Part shown: positions 1 to 8,788 of the stretch, in pieces
How positions within the stretch are numbered: position 1 is the stretch's first letter
How the letters are laid out: every line of letters begins with the position of its first letter
NCBI GenBank assembly: GCA_028227395.1
Contig: JAOIZZ010000002.1
Span: 1 to 64,000 of the forward strand
Direction: 5' to 3'
Length of the DNA: 64,000 bases
DNA from: Woeseiaceae bacterium
Lineage (GTDB): Bacteria > Pseudomonadota > Gammaproteobacteria > Steroidobacterales > Woeseiaceae
Translations under genes and position numbers: made by a program
Notes under the pieces: model-generated
The model's database searches: none
What the model was told of the DNA's origin: nothing
Seen by the model: only the letters and a program-made list of their open reading frames with translations

Positions 1-302
1 CAAATAACGCAAGAAACCATACCCAGTGTGATTCTTTACTTATTGGTGGAACTTGCGGTGCTCATACCTTCCCTTATATAGAAGGAAAAAATCCATCTGC
101 AACTATAGAGCATGAGGCCACTACCTCAAAAATTTCGGAAGATCAGCTCTTTTATTGCAAACAACGTGGAATTGAAGAAGAAGATGCCGTGAATATGATT
201 GTAAATGGCTTCTGCAAGGATGTTTTCAAAAAATTGCCAATGGAATTTGCGGTAGAAGCACAAGCGCTTCTTAACGTTAGTCTTGAAGGCGCGGTAGGTT
301 AA
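1..302 (+). CDS. sufB: SufB, Fe-S scaffold subunit (C-terminal part)
   Basis: Only the last 99 residues are inside the window; the reading frame enters at base 3 and ends with TAA at 300-302. SufB is the scaffold subunit of the SufBC2D complex on which iron-sulfur clusters are built in the cytoplasm. The visible part has the typical SufB C-terminus: a core motif around LLIGGTCGAHTFPYIE, then HEATTSKISEDQLFYCKQRG, with the conserved Glu/His region and the helical end common to SufB and SufD. sufC follows 24 bases downstream on the same strand, so this is the upstream gene of a SUF operon. Identity is firm from motifs and neighbours; the N-terminus cannot be judged. Confidence 0.95.
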   Translation, partial: NNARNHTQCDSLLIGGTCGAHTFPYIEGKNPSATIEHEATTSKISEDQLFYCKQRGIEEEDAVNMIVNGFCKDVFKKLPMEFAVEAQALLNVSLEGAVG

Positions 303-326
303 CTAACAATTACAAAGAGTGGGGAA

Positions 327-1076
327 ATGTTAGAAATAAAAAATTTACACGCTAAGGTAGCGCAAACTACTATACTAAATGGATTGTCTCTCGCCGTAAA
401 AAAAGGTGAAGTGCATGCCATTATGGGGCCAAATGGATCTGGTAAAAGTACACTTGCAAGAATTATAGCCGGTCATGATGGTTATGAGGTAACTGATGGG
501 GAAATTACATATAACAACAAAAATCTCATGGACCTATCTCCAGAAGAACGTTCACGGGAAGGAATATTTCTTGGTTTTCAGTATCCAGTTGAAATTCCTG
601 GATTAAACAACACTCAATTCCTCAAAGCTGCCTTAAATGCCAAAAGAAAGCATCTCGGTATGGAAGAAATGGATGCGTTTGAGTTTCTAAAGATAGCACG
701 TGATGCCATTAAGAAGCTTGAAATAGATCCAAGTTTCTTAAATAGAGGAGTTAATGAGGGATTTTCAGGTGGCGAGAAAAAACGAAATGAAATCCTTCAA
801 ATGACTATCCTTGAGCCAAGCATTGCAATCCTAGATGAAACAGATTCTGGTCTTGATATTGATGCACTCAAAGTGGTAGCAAAAGGTGTCAATGAATTTC
901 GTAATCCCAATAATGCGGTCATTCTTGTTACTCATTACCAGCGCCTCTTAGAATATATCGAACCTGATAAGGTGCACGTTTTATCAGAAGGAAAGATTGT
1001 TCGTTCGGGAGATAAGTCTTTGGCGATAGAATTAGAAAAAACTGGATATGCTCAAGAAAAGGATAGCGAAAAATGA
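327..1076 (+). CDS. sufC: SufC, ABC-type ATPase of the SUF system
   Basis: This is the ATPase of the SufBC2D scaffold; ATP binding drives the rearrangement that allows cluster assembly on SufB/SufD. Visible motifs are the Walker A GPNGSGKS at residues 34-41, the signature FSGGEKKR at 146-153 (the K/R-rich version typical of SufC), Walker B IAILDE at 166-171 and the H-loop His at 203. The length of 249 residues is normal and there is no membrane segment, as expected for a soluble, non-transport ABC protein. A GGGGA element lies just before the ATG. The stop overlaps the sufD start (ATGA), which suggests translational coupling. Confidence 0.98.
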   Translation: MLEIKNLHAKVAQTTILNGLSLAVKKGEVHAIMGPNGSGKSTLARIIAGHDGYEVTDGEITYNNKNLMDLSPEERSREGIFLGFQYPVEIPGLNNTQFLKAALNAKRKHLGMEEMDAFEFLKIARDAIKKLEIDPSFLNRGVNEGFSGGEKKRNEILQMTILEPSIAILDETDSGLDIDALKVVAKGVNEFRNPNNAVILVTHYQRLLEYIEPDKVHVLSEGKIVRSGDKSLAIELEKTGYAQEKDSEK

Positions 1077-2344
1077 GTGCTCAAATCAACTTTGAGCTAT
1101 TGTCTTTAGCTGCCAAAAAACTAATTCAAGGTGAGTTATCCGACACTAGAGTCAATGCGCTTTCTAATTTTAAAGATTCAGAGATGCCTTCTACAAAAAA
1201 TGAGGAATGGCAATATACCGACATAAGTAATATTTATGCATTATGTGAAAAATTATTCCATGAACCACCAAAAGAAATAAAATCTTTAATTAATAAAGAA
1301 AATGCCATTGCTAATGAAATAGACGCTTATTGGGTAATTATTAAAAATGGCACCATCGATATCATGGAAACAAAAAGATTACAGAAAATTGGCGTTCATG
1401 TTTCTTTGCTCTCAAATAATCTTGATAAAACTGGAGTACTAATTGATGATTCGCTTTGCAGTTTGAACGCTGCATTGATGCATGATGCCATAAAAATTAC
1501 CGTTTCTAGTGGTGTTGAGAGCGATAAACCTATTGGCATACTCTTCGAGAACGATAAAAACCTAAATAATTATGTCAGTAATTTTCGATGCATTATTGAA
1601 GTAAAAGATAATGCTACCGTAAGTATAATTCATGCTCACACAGAAAAAATCCAAGCTCCTCATTTCACAAACTCCGTGGTGCAGATGGATGTAGGGGAAA
1701 ATAGTCATATAGAATTTTTGAGATTACAAGATTTCTCAGTCCATCAAACTTTAATAGAAAAATCAGTTGCTAATCTAGGTTGTAATGCAAACCTTAATTA
1801 CACCAGTGTTGATATAGGCGCCCAATTAATGCGAGCTGATATCGTTGTTAACTTTAATGAAAAACATGCAAATGCAAATATAAATGGAGTTTATATTGCA
1901 GGAGATAATCAACATATTGATAATCATATTCTAGCAAACCATTTTATTGGCTCATCAAAAAGCAGTCAAAATTTCTACGGTGTAATTGGAGGAAATGGCC
2001 GGTGTGTATTTAATGGCAAAGCTCTTATATGTGAGGCCGCCATTAATTCAAATGCAAATCAATTTAATCATAATCTGTTGATCAGTGAAAATGCTGAAAT
2101 CAACACCAAACCCGAACTTGAAATATACACAGATGACGTCGCATGCAGTCATGGTACGACTGTTGGTCAACTCGATGAAAACGCTTTATTTTATATGCAA
2201 TCAAGAGGTATTGATGAAGTTGTAGCACAGCAATTATTAACAAAAACATTTATTACTAGGATTTTAAATGAGGTAAATATTCCCTCCGCAAAAGGTTTTA
2301 TAGAAAATTTAATTACAGATAAATTACGAGTATTAACACAATGA
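1073..2344 (+). CDS. sufD: SufD, Fe-S scaffold subunit
   Basis: SufD pairs with SufB in the SufBC2D scaffold and is thought to help supply iron. The protein has 423 residues, the usual size. The diagnostic C-terminal motif CSHGTTVGQLDENALFYMQS starts at Cys358, with His360 in the position of the conserved SufD histidine at the SufB-SufD interface. The centre is Asn/His-rich with many short strands, as expected for the right-handed beta-helix core. It overlaps sufC upstream and sufS downstream, each by an ATGA overlap. The N-terminal third is the least conserved and is assigned from position and length. Confidence 0.95.
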   Translation: MSAQINFELLSLAAKKLIQGELSDTRVNALSNFKDSEMPSTKNEEWQYTDISNIYALCEKLFHEPPKEIKSLINKENAIANEIDAYWVIIKNGTIDIMETKRLQKIGVHVSLLSNNLDKTGVLIDDSLCSLNAALMHDAIKITVSSGVESDKPIGILFENDKNLNNYVSNFRCIIEVKDNATVSIIHAHTEKIQAPHFTNSVVQMDVGENSHIEFLRLQDFSVHQTLIEKSVANLGCNANLNYTSVDIGAQLMRADIVVNFNEKHANANINGVYIAGDNQHIDNHILANHFIGSSKSSQNFYGVIGGNGRCVFNGKALICEAAINSNANQFNHNLLISENAEINTKPELEIYTDDVACSHGTTVGQLDENALFYMQSRGIDEVVAQQLLTKTFITRILNEVNIPSAKGFIENLITDKLRVLTQ

Positions 2345-3597
2345 ACCCCTCTTTTAGTGAGAAAAATGAAACAGCTGATATAGGCGAGTTTGGTCTTTTA
2401 CGAAAAGACTTCCCAACCATTAATCAGGAAATTAATGAGCACCCTCTCGTCTATTTGGATAGCGCGGCTTCAAGTCAAATGCCACAACAGGTCATCGATG
2501 AAATCTCTCGTTACCAAAGTCAAGATCACTCAAATGTTCACCGTGGTATACATACCTTGAGCCATAGAGCAACTGAGGTCTACGAGACATCTAGACAAAA
2601 TATTTGTGAGTTCATTAACGCGAAAAACACTAATGAAATAATATTTACCAGCGGTACTACAGACTCCATTAATCTTGTGGCACATAGTTACTGTAAGCCC
2701 AAGCTTGATCCAAGCAAAAAAATTCTTATCAGTCATTTAGAACATCATTCAAATATAGTACCTTGGCAGCTAATTTGCGAGCAAACTGGAGCCAGTCTTA
2801 TCGTTGCTCCAATTGACAATAATGGTCAAATAATAACCGAGCAATTAATAGGTATGATCGATTCAAATGTAGTTTTGGTAGCTATCTCTCATATATCAAA
2901 TGCGCTTGGCTCTGTGACTTCATTGAATAAAATTATAGATGCTGCTCACCAGCATGAAGTCCCCGTATTAGTTGATGGTGCTCAAGCAGTTTCACATATG
3001 AAAATTGATATCCAAGCTCTTAATGCAGATTTTTATGCTTTTTCAGGTCATAAAATGCTAGGACCTACTGGTATTGGAATATTATATGGAAAAGAACACT
3101 TATTAGAAGATATGCCTCCATACCAAGGTGGTGGGGATATGATACTGGAAGTAAAATTCACAGGCACCGTATACAATGATTTGCCTTATAAATTTGAAGC
3201 TGGTACACCAAATATATCCGGTGCCGCAGGACTTGGCGCTGCAATTGACTATCTGAATCAGGCTGGAATGCATAATATTGAGGTACATGAAAATATACTG
3301 CTCAATAAAATGATCACAGATTTGCAAACAATTGATGGTGTTGAGTTAATAGGTAGAGCAGAAAACCAAGTGGCAGTTCAATCGTTTACCATAAAAGATA
3401 TTCATTCTCATGATATTGGTACAATTCTAGATCACCAAGGAATTGCAATTCGTACAGGGCATCATTGCGCCATGCCTGTAATGGAATTTTTTGGTTTGCC
3501 AGGAACAGCACGAGCATCATTATCGATATATAATAATGAGGAAGATGTTGATCGTTTTATCAAAGGACTTGATAAAGTAATTGAAATATTTGCATAA
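2341..3597 (+). CDS. sufS: SufS, group II cysteine desulfurase
   Basis: A PLP enzyme that removes sulfur from L-cysteine and supplies persulfide for cluster assembly. The aminotransferase class V fold is evident: VDGAQAVSHM near residues 211-220, the PLP lysine Lys238 in AFSGHKMLGPTG, and the catalytic Cys376 in RTGHHCAMP, followed by the SufS-type end with GTARASLSIYN. The 418-residue length fits SufS. It is immediately followed by a SufU-type gene, so the sulfur acceptor is probably SufU, not SufE (inference; no sufE is seen here). The start overlaps the sufD stop. Confidence 0.97.
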   Translation: MNPSFSEKNETADIGEFGLLRKDFPTINQEINEHPLVYLDSAASSQMPQQVIDEISRYQSQDHSNVHRGIHTLSHRATEVYETSRQNICEFINAKNTNEIIFTSGTTDSINLVAHSYCKPKLDPSKKILISHLEHHSNIVPWQLICEQTGASLIVAPIDNNGQIITEQLIGMIDSNVVLVAISHISNALGSVTSLNKIIDAAHQHEVPVLVDGAQAVSHMKIDIQALNADFYAFSGHKMLGPTGIGILYGKEHLLEDMPPYQGGGDMILEVKFTGTVYNDLPYKFEAGTPNISGAAGLGAAIDYLNQAGMHNIEVHENILLNKMITDLQTIDGVELIGRAENQVAVQSFTIKDIHSHDIGTILDHQGIAIRTGHHCAMPVMEFFGLPGTARASLSIYNNEEDVDRFIKGLDKVIEIFA

Positions 3598-4079
3598 TGA
3601 AAAGAGATAATTCAGAGAACAAATCGCTCAAGGAACTTTATCGACAGCTGATAATTCATCACGCAAAAAATCCTCTAAATTTCGGTAAGTTATCAAATAA
3701 CCCTATACGCGCTGAAGGGATTAACCCATTGTGCGGTGATAAAATTCGTATTTATCTCAATATCAATGAAGCAGATACGATTGAGGGCCTGACCTTTGAA
3801 GGAACGGGTTGCGCTATCTCAATTGCCTCTGCGTCGTTGATGACCACAACATTAAGAAACATGAAAAAATACCAAGCAAATCAATATGCACTTAACCTAA
3901 TCTCTAATCTTAATGAGCCCAAATCTCAGGAAGCTGGCCAATTGATGATGGACTCTCAAGAAATTAATGCCTTAGAAGGCGTAAAAGATTTTCCATCAAG
4001 AATAAAGTGTGCCACATTAAGCTGGCAAACATTTATATCAGCCTTGAATAATAAAAAAATAACCACTACGGAAAAATAA
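3597..4079 (+). CDS. sufU: SufU-type / NifU-N (IscU-like) sulfur acceptor protein
   Basis: A small protein of 160 residues with the IscU/SufU fold. The three conserved cysteines are visible: Cys46 in NPLCGD, Cys72 in EGTGCAIS and Cys138 in RIKCATLSW. In SufU proteins these residues bind zinc and accept persulfide from SufS. The insertion between the second and third cysteines fits SufU better than classical IscU, which is about 128 residues and carries LPPVK-like HscA-binding residues that I do not see. The start codon shares one base with the sufS stop. Function as a SufS partner is inferred from family and operon. Confidence 0.9.
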   Translation: MKRDNSENKSLKELYRQLIIHHAKNPLNFGKLSNNPIRAEGINPLCGDKIRIYLNINEADTIEGLTFEGTGCAISIASASLMTTTLRNMKKYQANQYALNLISNLNEPKSQEAGQLMMDSQEINALEGVKDFPSRIKCATLSWQTFISALNNKKITTTEK

Positions 4080-4085
4080 ATCATT

Positions 4086-4637
4086 ATGTTTGGACATACC
4101 AACGAACCATTTATTGTAACAAGAGATGTAAAAGCAGTCATTATACCTGCTGGAGAAGTACTACAGTTAAGAGAAGGAACTTCTGGTTTTATCACACAGT
4201 CTCTAGGTGGTAGCTTTACTATCTATATTGAAGGTAACTTATTTAGAATTTCAGGATCAGATGCCGATGCTCTCGGCAAGGAAGTTGAGCCGCCCCCAGA
4301 AATCCCAAAGAATGCGACTGACAAAGATATTGAAGATATTGTTTGGAGCCAACTCAGGACATGTTATGACCCCGAAATACCAATAAATATAGTAGATCTA
4401 GGTTTAATATATCGTTGTGATATAACCACCCTAGAGAATAGCAAAAGAAGTGTCTCTATTGATATGACACTAACTGCAATAGGTTGTGGTATGGGTGAAA
4501 TCTTAGTTGAAGATGCTAGAGACAAAGTAGCAATCATACCAACTATTGATGATGTTGAGGTTGAATTGGTGTTTGATCCACCTTGGAGTCAAGAAATGAT
4601 GTCTGACGAAGCAAGACTTCAAACGGGCATGATGTAA
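4086..4637 (+). CDS. sufT: SufT, MIP18/DUF59-family Fe-S maturation protein
   Basis: A 183-residue protein with an N-terminal beta-rich extension (about 1-75) and a C-terminal MIP18/DUF59 domain (about 80-175). The domain is marked by DPEIPINIVDLGLIY at residues 95-109 and by TAIGCGMGEIL containing Cys134. This architecture is that of the SUF-associated protein SufT, which takes part in Fe-S protein maturation or cluster trafficking. It lies six bases after sufU and closes the SUF operon. A lone DUF59 protein of another type is less likely given the N-terminal extension and the context. Confidence 0.92.
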   Translation: MFGHTNEPFIVTRDVKAVIIPAGEVLQLREGTSGFITQSLGGSFTIYIEGNLFRISGSDADALGKEVEPPPEIPKNATDKDIEDIVWSQLRTCYDPEIPINIVDLGLIYRCDITTLENSKRSVSIDMTLTAIGCGMGEILVEDARDKVAIIPTIDDVEVELVFDPPWSQEMMSDEARLQTGMM

Positions 4638-4646
4638 CAACTATAA

Positions 4647-5141
4647 ATGCAATTTTTAACTCTGCTTAGACATGGTGCCGCATCTTATGATTCTAACGAA
4701 ATATCAGATTTACATCGTCCATTAAGCTCGGTCGGTAAAATAGAGGCGAAATTAATGGCTAGCTCGATTGCTGAACTGCCATCCAAGCCAGACGCAATAA
4801 TCACTAGTAACGCCATAAGAACCATGAGCACTGCTAAGATAATAATAGAAGAAAATATTTGGCAATCCATACCAATAGAAAATGACGCAGAGCTTTATCT
4901 GGCTTCATTAGAAATATTAATAAAGAAGATCAACGTAGCATCCGAGACAACAAAGCACTTACTTTTGATCAATCATAACCCCGGGTTAAGCGAACTTGCA
5001 AATCGTTTGATCCCTTCTTTCGTGGCTTTTATGCCAACTTGTTCTTGCCTATCAATCAAGTTCAAAGAAAACGTCACAGACCTTGATATATATCCTCAGA
5101 TTGAAAGCTATAAATACGACTACCCCGATCAAATCGTTTAA
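4647..5141 (+). CDS. sixA: SixA-like phosphohistidine phosphatase (histidine phosphatase superfamily)
   Basis: A histidine-phosphatase (phosphoglycerate-mutase-like) protein of 164 residues. The N-terminal LLRHGAA motif puts the nucleophile at His9, and INHNPGLSEL carries the second catalytic histidine. An Arg in ITSNAIRTMSTA gives the usual phosphate-pocket residue. The size and motifs match SixA, which removes phosphate from histidine phosphotransfer or PTS proteins; the substrate here is unknown. It starts nine bases after sufT and may be co-transcribed with SUF. Its stop overlaps the sppA stop on the other strand by four bases, leaving no room for a separate terminator. Confidence 0.85.
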   Translation: MQFLTLLRHGAASYDSNEISDLHRPLSSVGKIEAKLMASSIAELPSKPDAIITSNAIRTMSTAKIIIEENIWQSIPIENDAELYLASLEILIKKINVASETTKHLLLINHNPGLSELANRLIPSFVAFMPTCSCLSIKFKENVTDLDIYPQIESYKYDYPDQIV

Positions 5142-6991
5142 TTTAATTCACAAAAACAATATGCGTACATATTTTTTGGATCATTAAAACGCAATAAAGG
5201 CAGCATGAATTTTTTAATTTCAGAGTTAAGATAGTCAAAAATTGGAAGATTAGAATTAGATTTTGGGATTGATACATTCAGAGCACTCAATGTATCTAAA
5301 AAAGAAACAGCGAATAATTCTGATGTACTAATATTTTGCTGAAGATAAATTAAACCGTATTGGGAATCACTCAAATTGGTTAATATTTCAATTTCATTTA
5401 GTGCTTCATTAAAGCCACCTAATGCGTCAATTAAGCCATTATCTAAAGCTTCTACCCCAGTCCAGATTTGACCCTTAGCAATCTCTCTTATTTTTTCCTC
5501 AGGAATATCTCGATGAGTTGAAACTTTTCTAACAAACTCGCTATAACCATAATCGACTTGAGATTGGACTAATTGCTTAACGCTTGGAGACATTTCTTTA
5601 TCTGGACGAAAACTACCAGACCATTGATTCGTTCCCGAACCATCCGTATATATTCCTAACTCAGCAAGTGAATTTTGCAATGTTGGAAACATGGCAAACA
5701 CACCAATTGATCCGGTAATAGATGCCGGTGATGCATATATTTTATCGGCAGACATTGCGATCCAATAACCCCCTGATGCAGCAACACTGCCCATTAAAAC
5801 TACCACCGGTTTACTTGCTGCCTGCAAAGCAATAATTTGCTTTAATATCTGTTCTGACGCAAAGGCACTTCCGCCTGGAGAATCAATTTTAAGTAACACA
5901 CCACGAACTGAATCATCATGTAATGCTTTTCTGAGTAAATTAGAAGTTGATTCTCCACCAATAACACCTGGCGCTTGATTACCATTAAGAATCTCACCAG
6001 AAGCGACAATGACGGCAATATTGTCCTCATAGTTCTCTGAACTCTCATTAAGTCGCATCACCTTCAGGTAATCATCAAAAGTAATCACACTTTCATTGAA
6101 CTCTGTTTCGGTAATATTCATTTTCTTACTAATCTGTAATTCAATCTGATCCTTAGTTAAGAGACCATCAAATAAATTATTTTTATAAGCAATTGAAGCG
6201 ATATTAGTTTGCTCTTTATTTATACTGTCAAGTAAATCGCGAGCAAAATTTGACACTGATTTTTCAGGTAAATTTCTAGCAGAGACAACATCATTTTCAT
6301 ACTTGCTCCAGAGTTTATTTGCTATTCTAGAGCGTGAATCTTTAGACTCTGTTGACATGTCATTTCGCATAAAGGGCTCAACAGCAGTTTTATAATCTCC
6401 GGCTCTAAAGATATTCCAATCTACTTGAATTTTATCGATTAAATCTTTGTAATAATTGGAATAATACGAATATCCATCAGGGAAAAAAATTCCATCTGGG
6501 TGGAGGTAAATTTGATCTGCTCTAGCAGCTAAATAATAGGATTCCTGGCTATAAAAATCAGAATAAGCAATAACTTGCTTTCCTGATTCCCGAACTTTAT
6601 CCAAGGCTTTTCCAATTGTTTCTAATTTGCTTAACCCCCCTCCATTCATTCCATCTAGCCGTAAGGCAATCACAGAGATTCTTGCGTCATTTTCAGCATA
6701 ATTCAAAGCATCAACAATATCGTCTACCAAAACTTCATTTGAAATTTCACCAAAGATTTCATTTATCGCCCTTTCGTATGCGTCACCTTGTAATTGATCT
6801 ACAAGTTGGCCTTTTGGGTTAATCACCAATACACTATTATCTTTAATTGATGGCAAATAGGATGAAAATAAACTTAATACCAATATTAATATCAAGAAAA
6901 ACCATGCCATGCCAATAATTTTTCTGAGGATTGCTAAACCGCCCCAGAGTAACTTTATAAATTTCTTTAATAATCTAAAGATTGAAGACAT
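5138..6991 (-). CDS. sppA: SppA, signal peptide peptidase / protease IV
   Basis: A membrane-anchored serine protease that degrades cleaved signal peptides on the periplasmic side. At 617 residues it matches the long, tandem-domain SppA of E. coli (about 618). One transmembrane segment lies near residues 28-45. The catalytic lysine is Lys201 in GDYKTAVEPFM of the first domain, and the nucleophile is Ser406 in GSVAASGGYW of the second, after SPGGSAFAS at 371-379. The Ser/Lys dyad is complete, so the protein is probably active. Its 3' end overlaps that of the SixA-like gene. Confidence 0.96.
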   Translation of the reverse strand: MSSIFRLLKKFIKLLWGGLAILRKIIGMAWFFLILILVLSLFSSYLPSIKDNSVLVINPKGQLVDQLQGDAYERAINEIFGEISNEVLVDDIVDALNYAENDARISVIALRLDGMNGGGLSKLETIGKALDKVRESGKQVIAYSDFYSQESYYLAARADQIYLHPDGIFFPDGYSYYSNYYKDLIDKIQVDWNIFRAGDYKTAVEPFMRNDMSTESKDSRSRIANKLWSKYENDVVSARNLPEKSVSNFARDLLDSINKEQTNIASIAYKNNLFDGLLTKDQIELQISKKMNITETEFNESVITFDDYLKVMRLNESSENYEDNIAVIVASGEILNGNQAPGVIGGESTSNLLRKALHDDSVRGVLLKIDSPGGSAFASEQILKQIIALQAASKPVVVLMGSVAASGGYWIAMSADKIYASPASITGSIGVFAMFPTLQNSLAELGIYTDGSGTNQWSGSFRPDKEMSPSVKQLVQSQVDYGYSEFVRKVSTHRDIPEEKIREIAKGQIWTGVEALDNGLIDALGGFNEALNEIEILTNLSDSQYGLIYLQQNISTSELFAVSFLDTLSALNVSIPKSNSNLPIFDYLNSEIKKFMLPLLRFNDPKNMYAYCFCELN

Positions 6992-7041
6992 GATTAAGTT
7001 TTTGCTCTTTTTAGGTCATTAAACCAATAATAATCAATGGT

Positions 7042-8286
7042 TTATAGTAAAAATAATGTTAGTGTTGGCCAGTAAGTTATTAGAATAACTGATACAAAGA
7101 GTATAACAAAAAATGGTAATGTTGCTGCATAAACCGTGGCAATGGATTTATCGAATCGATAGCTCGCTATAAATAAATTTAACCCTACTGGTGGAGTTAG
7201 ATAGCCTAATTGCATGGCTGAAAGAAAAATTATTCCTAGATGTATCTCATCAATTCCATATTGATTAGCTACCGGAAGTAAGAGGGGAACAACCAGAACT
7301 ATAGCTGCAAAAATATCCAAAATAGCGCCTAAAATTAATAAAAATAATAACAGTAATGCTAGAAACGTAAATTGATCACTGATGACACTAGAAATGGTAA
7401 AAAATAACTGCTGCGGAACACCTGAATCAATCATATAATTTGTAGACGCCAAAGATACAGCTAATACTATTAGGATCCCCCCCACCAAAAGCATCGACTC
7501 ACGCATCAAGCGAGGTAGATCAGCTATCTTTATTTCTTTCAATAACAGTACTTCAATACATATTACGTACAAAGCTGTAATTGCAGCCGCCTCAGAGACA
7601 GCAAAAAATCCTGAATATATACCCCCTAAAACAATAATCGGCAATGGAAGCTCCCAAGCTGATTCACGAAATGCATTGATTAATTCATCAAAATTAAATG
7701 GTTTTATCTCTCTACTTGAATGTCGACCCACCCACAAACAATAAAATGAAAGCATGAGCAACATCAAAATACCCGGCAGTAATCCGGCCTTAAATAAATC
7801 ATCAATAGATACTTCAGCAATTACACCATAAAGTATCAAAGGCAGTGAAGGTGCAAATAAAAGCCCTAAACTTCCTGATGTGGTTATCAACCCAAGACTA
7901 AACTTTTCTGAGTATCCATCAGTTTTAAGTGCAGGATATAAAATAGCACCAATAGCTATAATGGTTACGCCAGAGGCGCCAGTAAAGGCCGTAAAGAAGG
8001 CACAAGCAAACAGCGATACAATTGCTAACCCACATGGCATCCAGCCCAGCATAGCATTAGTAAGACGAACTAATCTCTTAGGTGCTCCACTCTCACTTAA
8101 CAGGTACCCAGAAACAGTAAAAAGTGGAATCGCCGAAAGGAATGGCATATTTGCAAGACCTAAAATCTCAATAGCCAAAGCCATAAGATCTATGCCTTCA
8201 GATTGATAACCAATCATGGCGCTCGCAGCTATTATAGCAAACAATGGCGTGCCAACTAAGCATAATAAAGCCAGTAAAATCATCAT
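7042..8286 (-). CDS. dctM: TRAP transporter large permease (DctM family)
   Basis: A very hydrophobic 414-residue protein with many transmembrane helices; it is the large permease subunit that carries the sodium-coupled substrate pathway of a tripartite ATP-independent periplasmic transporter. Family features include GASGVTIIAIGAILYPAL, GLLFAPSLPLILYG and the C-terminal LGYLTPPVGLNLF motif common to DctM proteins. Its start overlaps the dctQ stop by one base, and it is the last gene of a TatT-DctP-DctQ-DctM string. The substrate cannot be told from the sequence. Confidence 0.95.
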   Translation of the reverse strand: MMILLALLCLVGTPLFAIIAASAMIGYQSEGIDLMALAIEILGLANMPFLSAIPLFTVSGYLLSESGAPKRLVRLTNAMLGWMPCGLAIVSLFACAFFTAFTGASGVTIIAIGAILYPALKTDGYSEKFSLGLITTSGSLGLLFAPSLPLILYGVIAEVSIDDLFKAGLLPGILMLLMLSFYCLWVGRHSSREIKPFNFDELINAFRESAWELPLPIIVLGGIYSGFFAVSEAAAITALYVICIEVLLLKEIKIADLPRLMRESMLLVGGILIVLAVSLASTNYMIDSGVPQQLFFTISSVISDQFTFLALLLLFLLILGAILDIFAAIVLVVPLLLPVANQYGIDEIHLGIIFLSAMQLGYLTPPVGLNLFIASYRFDKSIATVYAATLPFFVILFVSVILITYWPTLTLFLL

Positions 8287-8786
8287 TATCTTAAGGGTTT
8301 ATTGTATCTTGAGAGATGCTTAATACATGCAGCTAAATAACGAAAACTCATTAGAGAAAATGCAATAGGAATTATGCTGTAAGCAATCCAAGCCGGGGTA
8401 TCAATTAAAACTGTTTCATCAAAATCAAAGGTAAGAGCAACAAAACGAAATGCATGCCAAGCTATAATTACGCATATCCCAGAAGTAATTAACGCATTAA
8501 ACCCCTGCAGTAACATGAAGTAATGAGGAGGAATTGAATTAGAAATCAAATCAATTTTTAGATGTTTATTTTCTCGGCTGGCTGATATTGAAGCTACTAA
8601 GGTTGCCCAAAGCACGAACATTTTAATTAATTCATCAGCCCAAATAAAACCCGAATTAAAAAATAACCGCATCACAATTTGAATAACTGAGAATAATACA
8701 ACACCACCAATCAATCCAACAATCAAGCCATCCTCTACAATGATCGCCGTGTGATCAATTTTCTTTAAGATCGCCTTGTTTATCAT
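8286..8786 (-). CDS. dctQ: TRAP transporter small permease (DctQ family)
   Basis: A 166-residue protein with four predicted transmembrane helices, the usual topology of the DctQ small subunit. The characteristic second helix region is visible as ADELIKMFVLWATLVASISA followed by the conserved cytoplasmic-loop ENKHLKIDL. It is encoded between the DctP and DctM genes, two bases after dctP and one base overlapping dctM. It partners DctM in the membrane and aids docking of the binding protein. It is recognised by topology, these short motifs and context. Confidence 0.92.
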   Translation of the reverse strand: MINKAILKKIDHTAIIVEDGLIVGLIGGVVLFSVIQIVMRLFFNSGFIWADELIKMFVLWATLVASISASRENKHLKIDLISNSIPPHYFMLLQGFNALITSGICVIIAWHAFRFVALTFDFDETVLIDTPAWIAYSIIPIAFSLMSFRYLAACIKHLSRYNKPLR

Positions 8787-8788
8787 AA

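Noticed and set aside
7880-8206. 108-residue plus-strand ORF antisense to dctM
   Set aside because: Shadow of a strongly conserved membrane protein; no ribosome-binding site and no recognisable motif.
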